A stretch of 64,000 nucleotides of DNA from Burkholderiales bacterium (GTDB taxonomy: Bacteria; Pseudomonadota; Gammaproteobacteria; Burkholderiales; Burkholderiaceae_C), in the NCBI GenBank assembly GCA_028868855.1, contig JAGWTR010000011.1, positions 1 through 64,000 of the forward strand, read 5' to 3'. The notes beneath the pieces were generated by a model. That model ran no database searches, was not told where the DNA came from, and was given only the letters and a program-made list of their open reading frames with translations. Below, piece after piece: positions 19,261 through 32,557 of the stretch. The stretch's first letter is position 1; each line of letters starts with the position of its first letter. A program made the translations under genes and the position numbers.

Positions 19261-20373
19261 CTACTGCGCGGCCCCTGCATCCAGTGCGCGGCGACGTTGC
19301 GCGTCCAGCTGGGTAACAGCGGCGGGCGTCTGATCGGCCCGTGTCGGCCAGCCTTGCAAGTGCTGCTCAACCAAAGCGGTGAGGGCGCGGATCCAGTCCA
19401 GCCGCTCGTTCAGGCAGGGGATGTAGTGAAACTCCTGCCCGCCATCTCCCAGGAAGGCCTGCTTGCCTTCGATGGCGATTTCTTCGAGCGTTTCGATGCA
19501 GTCGGCCACAAAACCGGGGCAGATCACATCGACACGCTTCGTGCCCGCCTTGGCCAGGGCGCGCAGCGTGGGTTCGGTGTAGGGCTCCAGCCATTTGGCC
19601 TTGCCAAAACGGCTTTGGAAGGTCACCACATAGTCGTCGGGTTTTAAACCCAGTCGCTCGGCCAGCAGGCGTCCTGTGGCGAGGCACTCGCAGTGATAGG
19701 GATCGCCCTGGAGCAAGGTGCGCTGGGGCATGCCATGGAAGCTCATCACCAGCTTGCCAGATCGGCCATTTCGCCCCCAGTGCTCGCGTACGCAGGAGGT
19801 CAGGGCCTCGATGTAACCTGAGTCATTGTGAAAATGGCCGATGTTGCGCAGCTCTGGCAGCTTGCGGGTGCGTTGCCCCCAGGCAAAGACATCGTCCATC
19901 ACGCTGGCCGTGGTCGCAGCGCAGTACTGCGGGTAAAGCGGCACGATCAGGATGCGTGTGGCGCCTTCCGCTTTGAGCGCATCCAGTTGTGATGCAATGC
20001 TGGGTTGGCCATAGCGCATGGCGTGTTTGACAAGGAGTCGATGGCCCTTCTCGCCCAGAAACCCTTGCAGCAGCGTCGTCTGTTTCTCCGTCCAAACGCG
20101 CAAGGGCGAGCCCTGCGGCATCCAGACGCTGGCGTATTTGGCGGCCGATTTGGCTGGCCGCACACGCAGAATGATGCCGTGCAGGATGGGCAGCCACAGC
20201 AAACGTGGAATCTCGACCACCCGACGGTCACTCAAAAACTGAGCAAGGTAGCGGCGTAGCGCTGAAGCGGTGGGCGCTTCAGGGGTGCCCAGGTTGACCA
20301 GCAGCACTGCGGTGCGCGGTGGTTGCCCGTGTTTAAAGCCTGGTTCAATAGAGAAGGGTGCGAGAAAACTCAT
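19261..20373 (-). CDS. hemH: ferrochelatase
   Basis: A 370-residue enzyme that inserts Fe(II) into protoporphyrin IX, the last step of heme synthesis. Conserved features: LVNLGTPEAPT near the N-terminus, SFHGMPQRTLLQGDPY with the catalytic His, and ICPGFVADCIETLEEI with the conserved Glu pair. Length suits proteobacterial HemH. The ATG overlaps the stop of the large histidine kinase gene by 4 bases, so translation is probably coupled. This is an unusual neighbour for a heme biosynthesis gene. Confidence 0.96.
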   Translation of the reverse strand: MSFLAPFSIEPGFKHGQPPRTAVLLVNLGTPEAPTASALRRYLAQFLSDRRVVEIPRLLWLPILHGIILRVRPAKSAAKYASVWMPQGSPLRVWTEKQTTLLQGFLGEKGHRLLVKHAMRYGQPSIASQLDALKAEGATRILIVPLYPQYCAATTASVMDDVFAWGQRTRKLPELRNIGHFHNDSGYIEALTSCVREHWGRNGRSGKLVMSFHGMPQRTLLQGDPYHCECLATGRLLAERLGLKPDDYVVTFQSRFGKAKWLEPYTEPTLRALAKAGTKRVDVICPGFVADCIETLEEIAIEGKQAFLGDGGQEFHYIPCLNERLDWIRALTALVEQHLQGWPTRADQTPAAVTQLDAQRRRALDAGAAQ

Positions 20374-23300
20374 GGAGCGAGACTGTCGCCTTTGTCAGCC
20401 AGTTCACACAGAACCGTGGTCACGTGTCCGATGTCGATGGGCTTGGTCCAATAGCCCACGAAGCCAGCGGCTTTGGCGCGGGCCAGGTCATCTGGCATGG
20501 CATCTGCCGAGCACATGTAGGCGGGGGTGGATGCCAAATGAGGTAGGTCGGTGCGCAAGGCCTTCAGTACATCAAAGCCGGACATGCCCGGTAGGTGAGC
20601 GTCCAGCACCAGAACGTCCGGGTTTTTGTCTCGCGCCATGTCCAACGCCATCTGGCCGTCTTCGGCAATGTCCAGGCTCAGCTGTGAGTAGGGCCGAAGG
20701 GCCTCTTCAAACAACATGGCGTTGATGCGGTTGTCCTCAACATAGAGGACATGAAGCGGCAGGGTCGGTTCGCGGTGTGTGCCCACGTCTTGTGTTTTCT
20801 TCAATGCAGGTAAATCAGCGGGCTGCTGCCCCGCGTCATTCGGATTTGAGGTGCTGGCGGGCGATAAAACAACATCGACCCGGGTGCCAGAACCCGGTTG
20901 ACTTTGGATTTCCATGGATCCCCCCATGGCCTCAATGAGCGACCGCGTGATGATAAGGCCCAAGCCCGAACCTTCAATGGACGTGGTCTCACGCCCCAGT
21001 CGCTCAAAAGGTTGAAACAAACGGCCCAATTGCTGCCTACTCATGCCGGGGCCAGTGTCCTTGATCACCAGTGCCATCGACCCACCCGGACGCTGTTCGG
21101 TGTACAAGCGGACCGATCCGCCTGGCTGGTTGTATTTGATCGCGTTTGAGCCAATGTTCATCAGAATTTGGCGCAATCGCTGGCCGTCTGCCTGAACATG
21201 GTGGTGTGGGTCAATATCCGCCTTGAGTGTGATGTCGTGCTGCTGTGCCAGGGGGCTTAGCATGTCCATGCATTGTTGGACTTTGTCATGCAGCGCCAGC
21301 GGTTCCATCTTGAGGGTGAGGATGCCGGCTTCGACCTTTTGCAGATCCAGGACGTCGTTGATCAGACCCATCAAATGCTCGCTGCCATGCAGAATCTGGT
21401 CGACGTAGTTGAGGTGTTGTGTCGCGCCCGGCATGGCCTTTAGCTGGAGCTTGAGCAATTGCCCAAAACCGTTGACGGCATTGAGTGGCGTGCGGATTTC
21501 GTGGCTCATGCGTGAGAGAAACTCGCTCTTGGCCGCGCTGGCAGCCTCGGCCGACTGTTTTTCGCGCAGGATCTGTGCAGCGTGCTTGATGGGGGTGATG
21601 TCCGAGTGGGTGCCGACGACGCGCAGCGGCTGGCCCTGTGAGTCTCGACTGACGATCTTGCCCCGGGACAGAATCCAGATGTCGTGACCTTGCTTGTGGC
21701 GCATGCGGAACTCGGCCTGAAACAGCCCCTGCTCATGCCGCAAGAAGCCCGCCAGAGCCTTGCTCACCAGTCGGCGGTCCGTCGGGTGGATGCGCAGGGC
21801 GAACTCGTCCATGCTGTCGCTGATTTCTGCATCTTCATGGCCCAGCATCGCCTTCCATCGGGGGGAATAGAACACGCGATTGGTCGTGGGATCCCAGTCC
21901 CAGACGCCGTCGCCTGCGCCGTCCAGCGCGAACTTCCAGCGCTCTTCGCTCAGCGCCAGAGCCTGGGAGGCGAGGCGTTCGTGGGTGATGTCGCGAAAGG
22001 TTGCCACCACGGCAAAAGGCTGTGCCTCGGCGGAGATGCTCAGTGGGTGGCACGATATCCGTATCCAGAACACGCTGCCATCGCGGTGGCGCACCGGATG
22101 GAGCCGCTCCTCAATGGGCACTCTGGTTTGGATCGCTTCGATGATCGGCCACTGCGCTCGGGGCAGCGGTTGGCTCAGGTCATCGCTGAGAATTTCATAG
22201 GGCAGCGCATCGGTGGCCGTGAGGCGGGTTAGTTCATGCGGTTGCACGCCATAGATGCGGCAGGCTGCGGGGTTGATGGCGGCCACGCGGCCATCCAGAT
22301 CCACCACGATCAGGCCATCACTGATGGTGGCAGCCACTGATCGATACAGCTCTTCGCTGACGCGCAGTTGTTCTGCCGCCTCAATGCGCTCGGTCATGTC
22401 ACGCGTCAGGAACAGGGTGTGCTTGTCGGGCATGGGCGCCAGACGGGCTTCAAAGTGGCGCAGCTTCCCGCCCACGCTCAGGCTGTAGTCCAGGCGCTGG
22501 GGCTCCCCGGTGGCTTGGGCATTGGCCAGGGCCTTCGAGGCATCGGATCGCTGCGTTTTGCCCTTGATGTCGTTGAACAGCAGTGGGTGTTCTTCGTGGC
22601 CGGCCACATGGCGGCCTTGGGCGTCAAGGACAAACCACAGGTCAGGCAGCGAGCCCAGCACGGCGCTCAAACGTTCTTCAGAGGCAGTCAGTGCCTGGGT
22701 TTGCACTGCCAGCGCGGCCGCATGACGCTTGGTCTCGCTGATGTCCATTGAGAAATGCACGACGCTGCCATCGGGCAAGCGGTGGTCCTTGGACAAAACC
22801 CAGGTGTTGGCCACGCGAATTTCTTGCGGCTCGCTCAGTTCCACCATGTTCATGCGCCATTGGAAGAACTCGGCTTCTCGGCCAATGGCATCAGGATACA
22901 AGCCTGCGGCGATTCGCTTGCGCAGCAGGTCGGGCCAACGTGTCGTATCGTTGGTGGCGTCGATGCCGAAGCGCTGACGCCAGCTGGTGTTGCACAGCCG
23001 GATGCGTCCATCCGGAGCACTGATCATGACGCCGGCATTGAACGACTCAATGGCTTGGCGCAGCAGCAGGTCGGCTTCTCGACTGCGGTTTTCCTCGGCG
23101 ATCTGCTGAGTGATGTTGCGGCTGGCACCGCGATAACCCATGAAGCGCCCCGCGCGGTTGAACACCGGGGTGCCGCTGATGCTGACGGTGATCTGTCCGC
23201 GTGGCGTGATGCGATCGGCGATGGCGCCATAAAAGGGCTGACGCTTGGATCGAGCTGAAACGAATCGGTCCCAGGAGACGCGCGTTTCGTCGTCCCGGGA

Positions 23301-23963
23301 CATGTAGAGATCGCGAAACGTCAGTCCGACCTCGGATGATGGGCTCAGGCTGGTGTGTTGTGCGAAGCTGGCCGACACCCATTGAATGACGCCTTGGTCG
23401 TCGGTCTCCCACAGCCAATCGCTGCTGGCCAGGGTGGCTGTGCGCACGCGCGCCTCCTGTTTGCGAAAGCGCTGGGCGTTGATGTGGGATTCGACCAGTG
23501 CGCTGGCGGCCAGGGCCAGGTCCTTGAGCACCTGCGTGCTGGCGTCGGACAGTGTTCGGGGCTGGGTGTCCATGGCGCAGACCGTGCCCAGCGCATGACC
23601 TTGCACCATCAATGGCACGCCGATGTAAAAGCGCACCTTCGTCTCGCCAGTCACGAGGGGGGTCGCCTTGAAGCGTTTGTCCTGTGCGGTGTCGGTCACG
23701 ACCAGGGGTGTGTTCTGGCGAATGGTGGCGCCGCAAAATGAGTCGTCGCGAGACAGTTGGCGCAGGTCGATGCCGACCTTGGCCATGGCCCAAACCCGAT
23801 GGGCATCGATCAGGTTGATCATGGCCATCGGGCAATCCAGCTGGCTGGCCACCAACCGCGTCAAGGCGTCGAACGCCGGAGTGACTTCTGCATCCAGGAG
23901 TTTGCTGGTGTGAAGAAGCGCCTGTCGTTCGCTTTCGTCGGGGGGTGCTGCGATGAGGGTCAT
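20370..23963 (-). CDS. hybrid sensor histidine kinase with GAF and multiple PAS domains and a C-terminal receiver
   Basis: About 1197 residues from ATG 23963; a GTG at 23996 would add 11 residues, and neither has a strong ribosome site. Order: GAF (residues about 10-160), then several PAS/PAC units (about 170-770; for example DSLNDEF-like and VVATFRDITHERLA segments), the HisKA domain with the phospho-accepting His in SHEIRTPLNAVNGF, the ATPase domain (DTGPGMSRQQ, GSGLGLIITRSL) and a receiver domain with the phospho-acceptor Asp in VLVLDAHLPGMSG. No transmembrane helices were seen, so it is probably a soluble sensor reading cytoplasmic signals such as redox or small ligands. Its stop overlaps hemH. 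Confidence 0.92.
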   Translation of the reverse strand: MTLIAAPPDESERQALLHTSKLLDAEVTPAFDALTRLVASQLDCPMAMINLIDAHRVWAMAKVGIDLRQLSRDDSFCGATIRQNTPLVVTDTAQDKRFKATPLVTGETKVRFYIGVPLMVQGHALGTVCAMDTQPRTLSDASTQVLKDLALAASALVESHINAQRFRKQEARVRTATLASSDWLWETDDQGVIQWVSASFAQHTSLSPSSEVGLTFRDLYMSRDDETRVSWDRFVSARSKRQPFYGAIADRITPRGQITVSISGTPVFNRAGRFMGYRGASRNITQQIAEENRSREADLLLRQAIESFNAGVMISAPDGRIRLCNTSWRQRFGIDATNDTTRWPDLLRKRIAAGLYPDAIGREAEFFQWRMNMVELSEPQEIRVANTWVLSKDHRLPDGSVVHFSMDISETKRHAAALAVQTQALTASEERLSAVLGSLPDLWFVLDAQGRHVAGHEEHPLLFNDIKGKTQRSDASKALANAQATGEPQRLDYSLSVGGKLRHFEARLAPMPDKHTLFLTRDMTERIEAAEQLRVSEELYRSVAATISDGLIVVDLDGRVAAINPAACRIYGVQPHELTRLTATDALPYEILSDDLSQPLPRAQWPIIEAIQTRVPIEERLHPVRHRDGSVFWIRISCHPLSISAEAQPFAVVATFRDITHERLASQALALSEERWKFALDGAGDGVWDWDPTTNRVFYSPRWKAMLGHEDAEISDSMDEFALRIHPTDRRLVSKALAGFLRHEQGLFQAEFRMRHKQGHDIWILSRGKIVSRDSQGQPLRVVGTHSDITPIKHAAQILREKQSAEAASAAKSEFLSRMSHEIRTPLNAVNGFGQLLKLQLKAMPGATQHLNYVDQILHGSEHLMGLINDVLDLQKVEAGILTLKMEPLALHDKVQQCMDMLSPLAQQHDITLKADIDPHHHVQADGQRLRQILMNIGSNAIKYNQPGGSVRLYTEQRPGGSMALVIKDTGPGMSRQQLGRLFQPFERLGRETTSIEGSGLGLIITRSLIEAMGGSMEIQSQPGSGTRVDVVLSPASTSNPNDAGQQPADLPALKKTQDVGTHREPTLPLHVLYVEDNRINAMLFEEALRPYSQLSLDIAEDGQMALDMARDKNPDVLVLDAHLPGMSGFDVLKALRTDLPHLASTPAYMCSADAMPDDLARAKAAGFVGYWTKPIDIGHVTTVLCELADKGDSLAP

Positions 23964-24029
23964 GCGGTCGTCAGAGGGGGGACTGCAAGAAGGCACTCTA
24001 ACTCATGAACACCGGCGCTTTTCTAGGCA

Positions 24030-24968
24030 TCAATACTGGGGTAGCGTGTCAGAAAAGCTCAATACTTCAAAATGAATTTGCGTGGCGGTGGGGTCTGTTG
24101 GGGGAGACCCCATGCAGATGACGCCACTGCCATGCAAGGTGCAGGTGCCCCGGCGCAAGGTGAGGACCTGGTCATCGTGGTCGAACTTGACGTGGGTGCC
24201 GTTGTAGCTGAGGTCGCTGAGATAAATGTGGCCGCTGTGTGACTCGATGCGTACGTGCGAGCGCGAGACCCGCGCATCGCTGACGCAGAAGGAGGCTTGT
24301 GGGCTGCGGCCCAGGGTCAGGGGCATGCTGGCGGTCGAGAAAATACGTTCAGTGCCCTGACAGGTCAGGCGCAGGCCATCGGGCATGTCGGTGATGGCCG
24401 CACCCATCATCATGGTTGATTCGGTGTCGCCAAAGCGGCGGCTTTCCATGCGCAGCACGGGCACGGGTTCCTTGCGGCCACGCAGGTGCAGGCGATCAAT
24501 GCTGCGAAAGCGTTCCTGTTGATCCGAAGGCAGTTCACGGATCAAGGGGCCGGTGGCCAGGGTTTCGTTGTCGCCGGCCAGGTCGATGAGGCGCGCGGCC
24601 ACGTTGACCGCATCACCAAAGCAGTCGCCGTCTACTTCGACGATCTCGCCCCAGGCCAGGGCCACCTTCATTTTCAGCGCGGTGGTTTTGCTAGGCAGGC
24701 CGTCCCGAGGGATGGGGGCCAGGCGTTCCAGCGATTCCTGCGCATTGGCGGCCGCCTCGACCGAACGCTCGGCATCGTCAAACACGGCCATCACGCCGTC
24801 ACCCAAGGTCTTGACCACGCGGCCGCCGCCCTTGGCCACGATTTGCCCGAGCATGGCCAGGCTGTGCGTGACGACGGTGGCCGCTTCGGTGTTGCCCAGC
24901 CGCAAATACAGCGCCGTGCTGCCGCGCAGGTCGGCAAACATGATGGCGCGTTCCTTGGTGATTCCCAT
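24030..24968 (-). CDS. class III nucleotide cyclase with C-terminal FHA domain
   Basis: A 312-residue cytoplasmic protein. Residues about 5-175 are a class III cyclase catalytic domain: FADLRGST holds the first metal Asp, KTLGDGVMAVF the second metal Asp and the substrate Lys, and GDAVNVAARL the transition-state Asn and Arg. The Lys/Asp pair favours ATP, giving cAMP. Residues about 205-300 form an FHA domain (LGRSPQASFCVSDARVSRSH, then YNGTHV), which binds phosphothreonine peptides. This suggests cyclase activity controlled by Ser/Thr phosphorylation; a PP2C phosphatase is encoded at 43163-43930. Pairing of the two is inference. Confidence 0.88.
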   Translation of the reverse strand: MGITKERAIMFADLRGSTALYLRLGNTEAATVVTHSLAMLGQIVAKGGGRVVKTLGDGVMAVFDDAERSVEAAANAQESLERLAPIPRDGLPSKTTALKMKVALAWGEIVEVDGDCFGDAVNVAARLIDLAGDNETLATGPLIRELPSDQQERFRSIDRLHLRGRKEPVPVLRMESRRFGDTESTMMMGAAITDMPDGLRLTCQGTERIFSTASMPLTLGRSPQASFCVSDARVSRSHVRIESHSGHIYLSDLSYNGTHVKFDHDDQVLTLRRGTCTLHGSGVICMGSPPTDPTATQIHFEVLSFSDTLPQY

Positions 24969-25062
24969 AATCCGATATGTTGGCGGAAAATTGCGTGATT
25001 TAGTGCGCGCAAGTACACGGTTTTTTGAGGCCAGTTAGCGTGGCGGATCGCCTCTGGAAGAA

Positions 25063-25089
25063 CAAATGCCCGGCAGAACCGGGCATTTG
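25063..25089 (-). terminator. rho-independent terminator after rpoD
   Basis: An 11-base perfect inverted repeat (CAAATGCCCGG / CCGGGCATTTG) with a 5-base loop is followed on the minus strand by TTCTTCC. It lies about 31 bases past the rpoD stop. Confidence 0.8.
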
Positions 25090-25120
25090 TCTTGACCTTG
25101 GATCTGCCGAGCTCAGGTCG

Positions 25121-27385
<2,265 letters not shown>

Positions 27386-27427
27386 GCGGATCCTCGAAAG
27401 ATGTGCTGGGGGCTGGTCGAACCCTCC

Positions 27428-27456
27428 ATTATCCGCTAAGGCGGGGGCAACGTCAA
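27428..27456 (-). promoter_or_regulatory. rpoD: sigma-70 promoter for rpoD
   Basis: On the minus strand TTGACG (27451-27456) and GATAAT (27428-27433) are separated by exactly 17 bases, a near-ideal sigma-70 promoter. It lies about 43 bases upstream of the rpoD ATG, in the 129-base gap after dnaG, so rpoD can be transcribed independently of dnaG. Confidence 0.65.
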
Positions 27457-27514
27457 AAAACAGTCGCGCAGGGTTTTGCGCGGCACGACTGCACAGAGGG
27501 GTTATTGGCGGAAC

Positions 27515-29593
27515 TTATGTGTTGGAAATGGGGCGCATGCGGCTGATTTCAAGCTTGAGTGCCAGGGATTGACGGATCAGGTGTAATTTGCGGGCCTCGG
27601 CGGTGTCGGACAGCTCGCCCGATTGGGTCAGGAGTTCAAGCTCGTCGTTGAGTGCCTGCAACTCCAGGGGTTTGATCAACCCCAGCAGGTCCGCCAGTGA
27701 CTCTTGACCGGTCAGGACGTCGTGGAAATTGGTGATGCGTTCAGCCAGGGCGACAAAGCCTGGGTCCTCGTCCTGGGGATCTTCGGACGCTGGCGCTGAC
27801 TCATCGCTGAGCATGGCGTTTCGCATGCGGTCAATCAATTCCTGGGCGCTGACGGCGCCCTGGTCGTGGACGAGGCGGTCCAGCCAGCGAAAGAAGTTTC
27901 CGTAGACGCCGGCTTGATCGCACAGGAGGTCGTGGGCCGAGTGGGGCAGGTGCTCCCAGAAGTCGCTGCGGGCCACCAGCAGCCAAACGATGCGCTCCAG
28001 CGGGCGGGCCGCTTGTGGGGGCGGGCGGTGATCCACCGGGCTGCCTTTGCGCTGCCAGCGGCTGTTGCCATCCCAGGGTTTTTTCCAGGCGCGCTTGCCG
28101 CCACTTTTCTCGCTGTAGGGGCCGCTTGCGCTGCCATGACCACCGCCCCTGTAGCCGGAGCCGTCATCGCTGCCGGGGTTGTAGGACTGGCCGCCGTGGA
28201 AATCGGGGGGAGGGCCGCCGCTCTGGCCATCCCAGGGGGCTGCGTCGTGGTGGTGTTGCTTGCCACTGTGATGGTTGGGGTTGCCATCAAGCCGGCGACG
28301 CACTTCTTCCGGGGCGGTGCGCGCGAGGGCGGCCAGGTCATCGGCAATCTGGCCGCGCAGGGCGCCGTCGGGCAACTGTGCAATCAGAGGCAGGGCCTGG
28401 GCCAGCAGGCGCGCGCGGCCTTCGGCGCTGCCAAGGTCGCAGTCAACCTTGGCGTGTTCCAGCAGTTGGCGTGACAGGGGGACGGCTTGCTGCACACATT
28501 CCTCGAAAGCCTCGGGGCCGAATTCGCGGATGTAGGAGTCCGGGTCGTGTTCGGCCGGCAAGAACAGGAAGCTGATGCGGCGCGTATCGCTGGCAAAGGG
28601 CAGGGCTGCTTCCAGGGCACGCCCGGCCGCGCGACGCCCGGCGGCGTCACCGTCGAAGCTGAACACGACCTGTTCGGTGAAGCGGAACAACTTTTGCACG
28701 TGTTCGGCTGAGCAGGCAGTGCCCAGGGTGGCGACGGCGTTGCCAAAGCCCCACTGGGCCAGCGCCACCACGTCCATATAGCCTTCGGTGACGAGGGCAT
28801 AGCCTTTGGTGCGCAGGGCGCTGCGGCCTTCAAACAGGCCATAGAGTTCGCGGCCTTTGATGAAGATGGGGGTTTCGGGCGAGTTGAGGTATTTCGGCTC
28901 GCCCTTGTCCAGCACGCGTCCGCCGAAGCCGATGACTTCGCCCTGCGGGTTGCGGATCGGGAACATGATCCGGTCGCGAAAACGGTCGTAGCGCTTGGCT
29001 TGGCCATCGTGCGTGTCGGCGTCGGCGTCGGGAGTGATGACCAAGCCGGCCTCGACCAGCAAGGGGTCGTCGTACTTGGGGTAGACGCTGGCCAGGCCGC
29101 GCCAGTTGTCGGGCGCATAACCCATGCCGAAGCGCGCAGCGATTTCGCCCGTTAAACCGCGCCCCTTGAGGTAGGCCACCGCGCGTGGGGTGGCCTTGAG
29201 TTGATGGCGCCAGTGCTGGGCGGCGCGCGCCAGCACCTCGGTGAGGGTGGTCTGCTTTTCCTTGTGCAGGCGGGCCTTTTCACGATCTTCAGGGCGGCTG
29301 TCGTCGTCGGGTACCGGCACACCCTGGATCTGGGCGAGATCCTTGACCGCTTCGACAAAACCCAGGCCGGCATTTTCCATCAGGAAGCCTACGGCGTTAC
29401 CGTGCACGCCGCAGCCAAAGCAGTGGTAGGTTTGGCGGCTGGGACTGACGATGAAGCTGGGCGACTTCTCGCCATGAAAGGGGCACAGTCCCTTGAAGTT
29501 GATCCCGGCCTTTTTCAAGGTGACGTAGCGGCCCACCACCTCGACGATGTCGGTGCGGGCCAGCAGGTCTTGAATGAATGACGGTGGGATCAC
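27515..29593 (-). CDS. dnaG: DNA primase DnaG
   Basis: A 692-residue enzyme that makes RNA primers at the replication fork. The N-terminal zinc finger ([24 protein letters not shown]), the primase core with the TOPRIM signature [13 protein letters not shown], and a helicase-binding C-terminal domain are present. Between core and C-terminal domain (residues about 410-510) lies a long Gly/His/Asp/Ser-rich linker that is unusually low in complexity. The start is GTG 29593, matching known DnaG N-termini ([10 protein letters not shown]); an in-frame TGA lies 3 codons upstream. A ribosome site is hard to see. Confidence 0.96.
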   Translation of the reverse strand: MIPPSFIQDLLARTDIVEVVGRYVTLKKAGINFKGLCPFHGEKSPSFIVSPSRQTYHCFGCGVHGNAVGFLMENAGLGFVEAVKDLAQIQGVPVPDDDSRPEDREKARLHKEKQTTLTEVLARAAQHWRHQLKATPRAVAYLKGRGLTGEIAARFGMGYAPDNWRGLASVYPKYDDPLLVEAGLVITPDADADTHDGQAKRYDRFRDRIMFPIRNPQGEVIGFGGRVLDKGEPKYLNSPETPIFIKGRELYGLFEGRSALRTKGYALVTEGYMDVVALAQWGFGNAVATLGTACSAEHVQKLFRFTEQVVFSFDGDAAGRRAAGRALEAALPFASDTRRISFLFLPAEHDPDSYIREFGPEAFEECVQQAVPLSRQLLEHAKVDCDLGSAEGRARLLAQALPLIAQLPDGALRGQIADDLAALARTAPEEVRRRLDGNPNHHSGKQHHHDAAPWDGQSGGPPPDFHGGQSYNPGSDDGSGYRGGGHGSASGPYSEKSGGKRAWKKPWDGNSRWQRKGSPVDHRPPPQAARPLERIVWLLVARSDFWEHLPHSAHDLLCDQAGVYGNFFRWLDRLVHDQGAVSAQELIDRMRNAMLSDESAPASEDPQDEDPGFVALAERITNFHDVLTGQESLADLLGLIKPLELQALNDELELLTQSGELSDTAEARKLHLIRQSLALKLEISRMRPISNT

Positions 29594-29610
29594 GAAAGGA
29601 CTTCAGGGGA

Positions 29611-29648
29611 AAAGACAACGGCCCCGACGCTAAGGGCGAAGGGGCCGT
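29611..29648 (-). terminator. rho-independent terminator after adk
   Basis: On the minus strand, ACGGCCCC and GGGGCCGT (8-base stem, 15-base loop) are followed by TGTCTTTTCC. It separates the exbB-to-adk transcript from dnaG, whose GTG lies only 17 bases beyond the hairpin. Confidence 0.7.
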
Positions 29649-29688
29649 GGGTCAAGCGTGCGTGAGGCGCCGCTTGAATGGACTCGGC

Positions 29689-31199
<1,511 letters not shown>

Positions 31200-31200
31200 C

Positions 31201-31440
31201 TCAAGGGGCTCCAGCGTCTTGTGGGGCCGATGCCGCACCGGTCAGCAGCGCGGCATTGGGGATGGGGTCGTCATGCTCCTCCCAGGGCTGGGCTTCGCTT
31301 TCCAGCATGACGGGGATGCCGTCGCGGATGGGGTAAGCCAGGTGGTCAGCGGTGCAAATCAGGCTCTGGCCTTGCGGCAGGCGGTGCAGGGGGCCTTTGC
31401 ACAGCGGGCAGACCAGCAATTCGATGAGTCGGGTGTCCAT
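31201..31440 (-). CDS. Trm112 family protein
   Basis: A 79-residue protein with ATG 31440 ([18 protein letters not shown]). The N-terminal CPLC zinc-binding pair is clear. The middle segment [13 protein letters not shown] is the typical Trm112/YcaR region. Trm112 proteins stabilise methyltransferases in eukaryotes. In proteobacteria a short member lies beside kdsB and lpxK, as here, with no firm role assigned. Upstream in-frame codons exist but lack a better ribosome site. Confidence 0.85.
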   Translation of the reverse strand: MDTRLIELLVCPLCKGPLHRLPQGQSLICTADHLAYPIRDGIPVMLESEAQPWEEHDDPIPNAALLTGAASAPQDAGAP

Positions 31441-31456
31441 CGGGAGCGTCCCTCGG

Positions 31457-32527
31457 TTAGGTGTTGGGGGGAGATGTTTGCAAGCGGGCCAGTGCGGCGT
31501 CAAACGCGCGCCAGAAGCCTACTTCAGGGTTGAAGTCTAGTGCGGCCACCCAGACCTGTGTGCCCGGGCGTTCGCGGGACAGCCGCTCGGGTGACAGTTT
31601 GACCGCGTCTTTTTCAGTGACGATGACGTGGGCGACGCCTTCAGGCCAGGGCAGGGTGGTGTAGGGATCGTGGTCGCCGCGGGCCACCGCGTGGCAGTCA
31701 AACCCCATGGCCCGGAGTTGATCAAAAAACTTCGGGGGATGGGAGATGCCCGCGATGGCCCAGGCGCCTTGCCGGGGCGGGGCCTGTCCGGCTTCATAAG
31801 GCAGTCCAGACCACCACTGAACCAAGGTTTTCAAAGGCGACATACTGCGGCGCCCCAGGTAACCGGCCAAAGGGGTCGATACGGCGGCGGCGTTGTACAA
31901 AACGATGGGCGCGGCCACCAGCGATCGGGGCGGCGGCGGTGCGATGGGTTCGCGCAAGGGGCCAGCGGGCAAGAGCCAGCCATTGCCGGCGCCGCGTTCG
32001 TCAAACACCACGATCTCGACCTGGCGCTCAAGTCGCAGGTGCTGCAGACCATCGTCGCATACGAGGATGTTGACGTCGGGGTGCTGCTGGCGCAGTGACC
32101 GGCCTGCCGCCACGCGATCAGGGCCGACCATGGCGGGGGCCTGGGTGCGCCGCCAGATCAGCAAGGGTTCATCGCCGACGTCGGCGGCGTTCAAGCCGGG
32201 GGCTGAGTTGGTGTCGATCAGGGTCGACTGAGAAGCACTTTTTGCACGTCGGTAGCCGCGTGACAGCACACCTGGGCGCCAGCCTTGGTTTTGCAGGTGC
32301 TGGACGATGGCGATGGTTGTTGGGGTTTTTCCTGCACCGCCCACCACGCGGTTACCGACCACCACGACCGGCAGGCCGGGCGATTGCGCTTGCAGCAGGC
32401 CTGTTTGGTAGGCCATGCGTCTCAGGCAGACCAGCAGCCCCATCAAGGCGCCAAGGGGGCGCAAAGTCCAGGCCAGCAGCCCGCGCGAGGCCCAGCTTTG
32501 AACGATCCGTTTAGCGAGGGAAGGCAT
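31457..32527 (-). CDS. lpxK: tetraacyldisaccharide 4'-kinase LpxK
   Basis: A 356-residue membrane-associated kinase that phosphorylates the lipid A precursor at the 4' position. The N-terminus is amphipathic, then [20 protein letters not shown] is the P-loop. LSRGYRR and DDGLQHL (catalytic Asp) follow. Two starts are possible: GTG 32533 and ATG 32527; the ATG is taken here. The genes lpxK, Trm112, kdsB and adk form a compact minus-strand series after exbD, the expected order in Comamonadaceae-type genomes. Confidence 0.93.
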   Translation of the reverse strand: MPSLAKRIVQSWASRGLLAWTLRPLGALMGLLVCLRRMAYQTGLLQAQSPGLPVVVVGNRVVGGAGKTPTTIAIVQHLQNQGWRPGVLSRGYRRAKSASQSTLIDTNSAPGLNAADVGDEPLLIWRRTQAPAMVGPDRVAAGRSLRQQHPDVNILVCDDGLQHLRLERQVEIVVFDERGAGNGWLLPAGPLREPIAPPPPRSLVAAPIVLYNAAAVSTPLAGYLGRRSMSPLKTLVQWWSGLPYEAGQAPPRQGAWAIAGISHPPKFFDQLRAMGFDCHAVARGDHDPYTTLPWPEGVAHVIVTEKDAVKLSPERLSRERPGTQVWVAALDFNPEVGFWRAFDAALARLQTSPPNT

Positions 32528-32557
32528 CAACACACCGCAACGACAGGTCGGCAGTGC

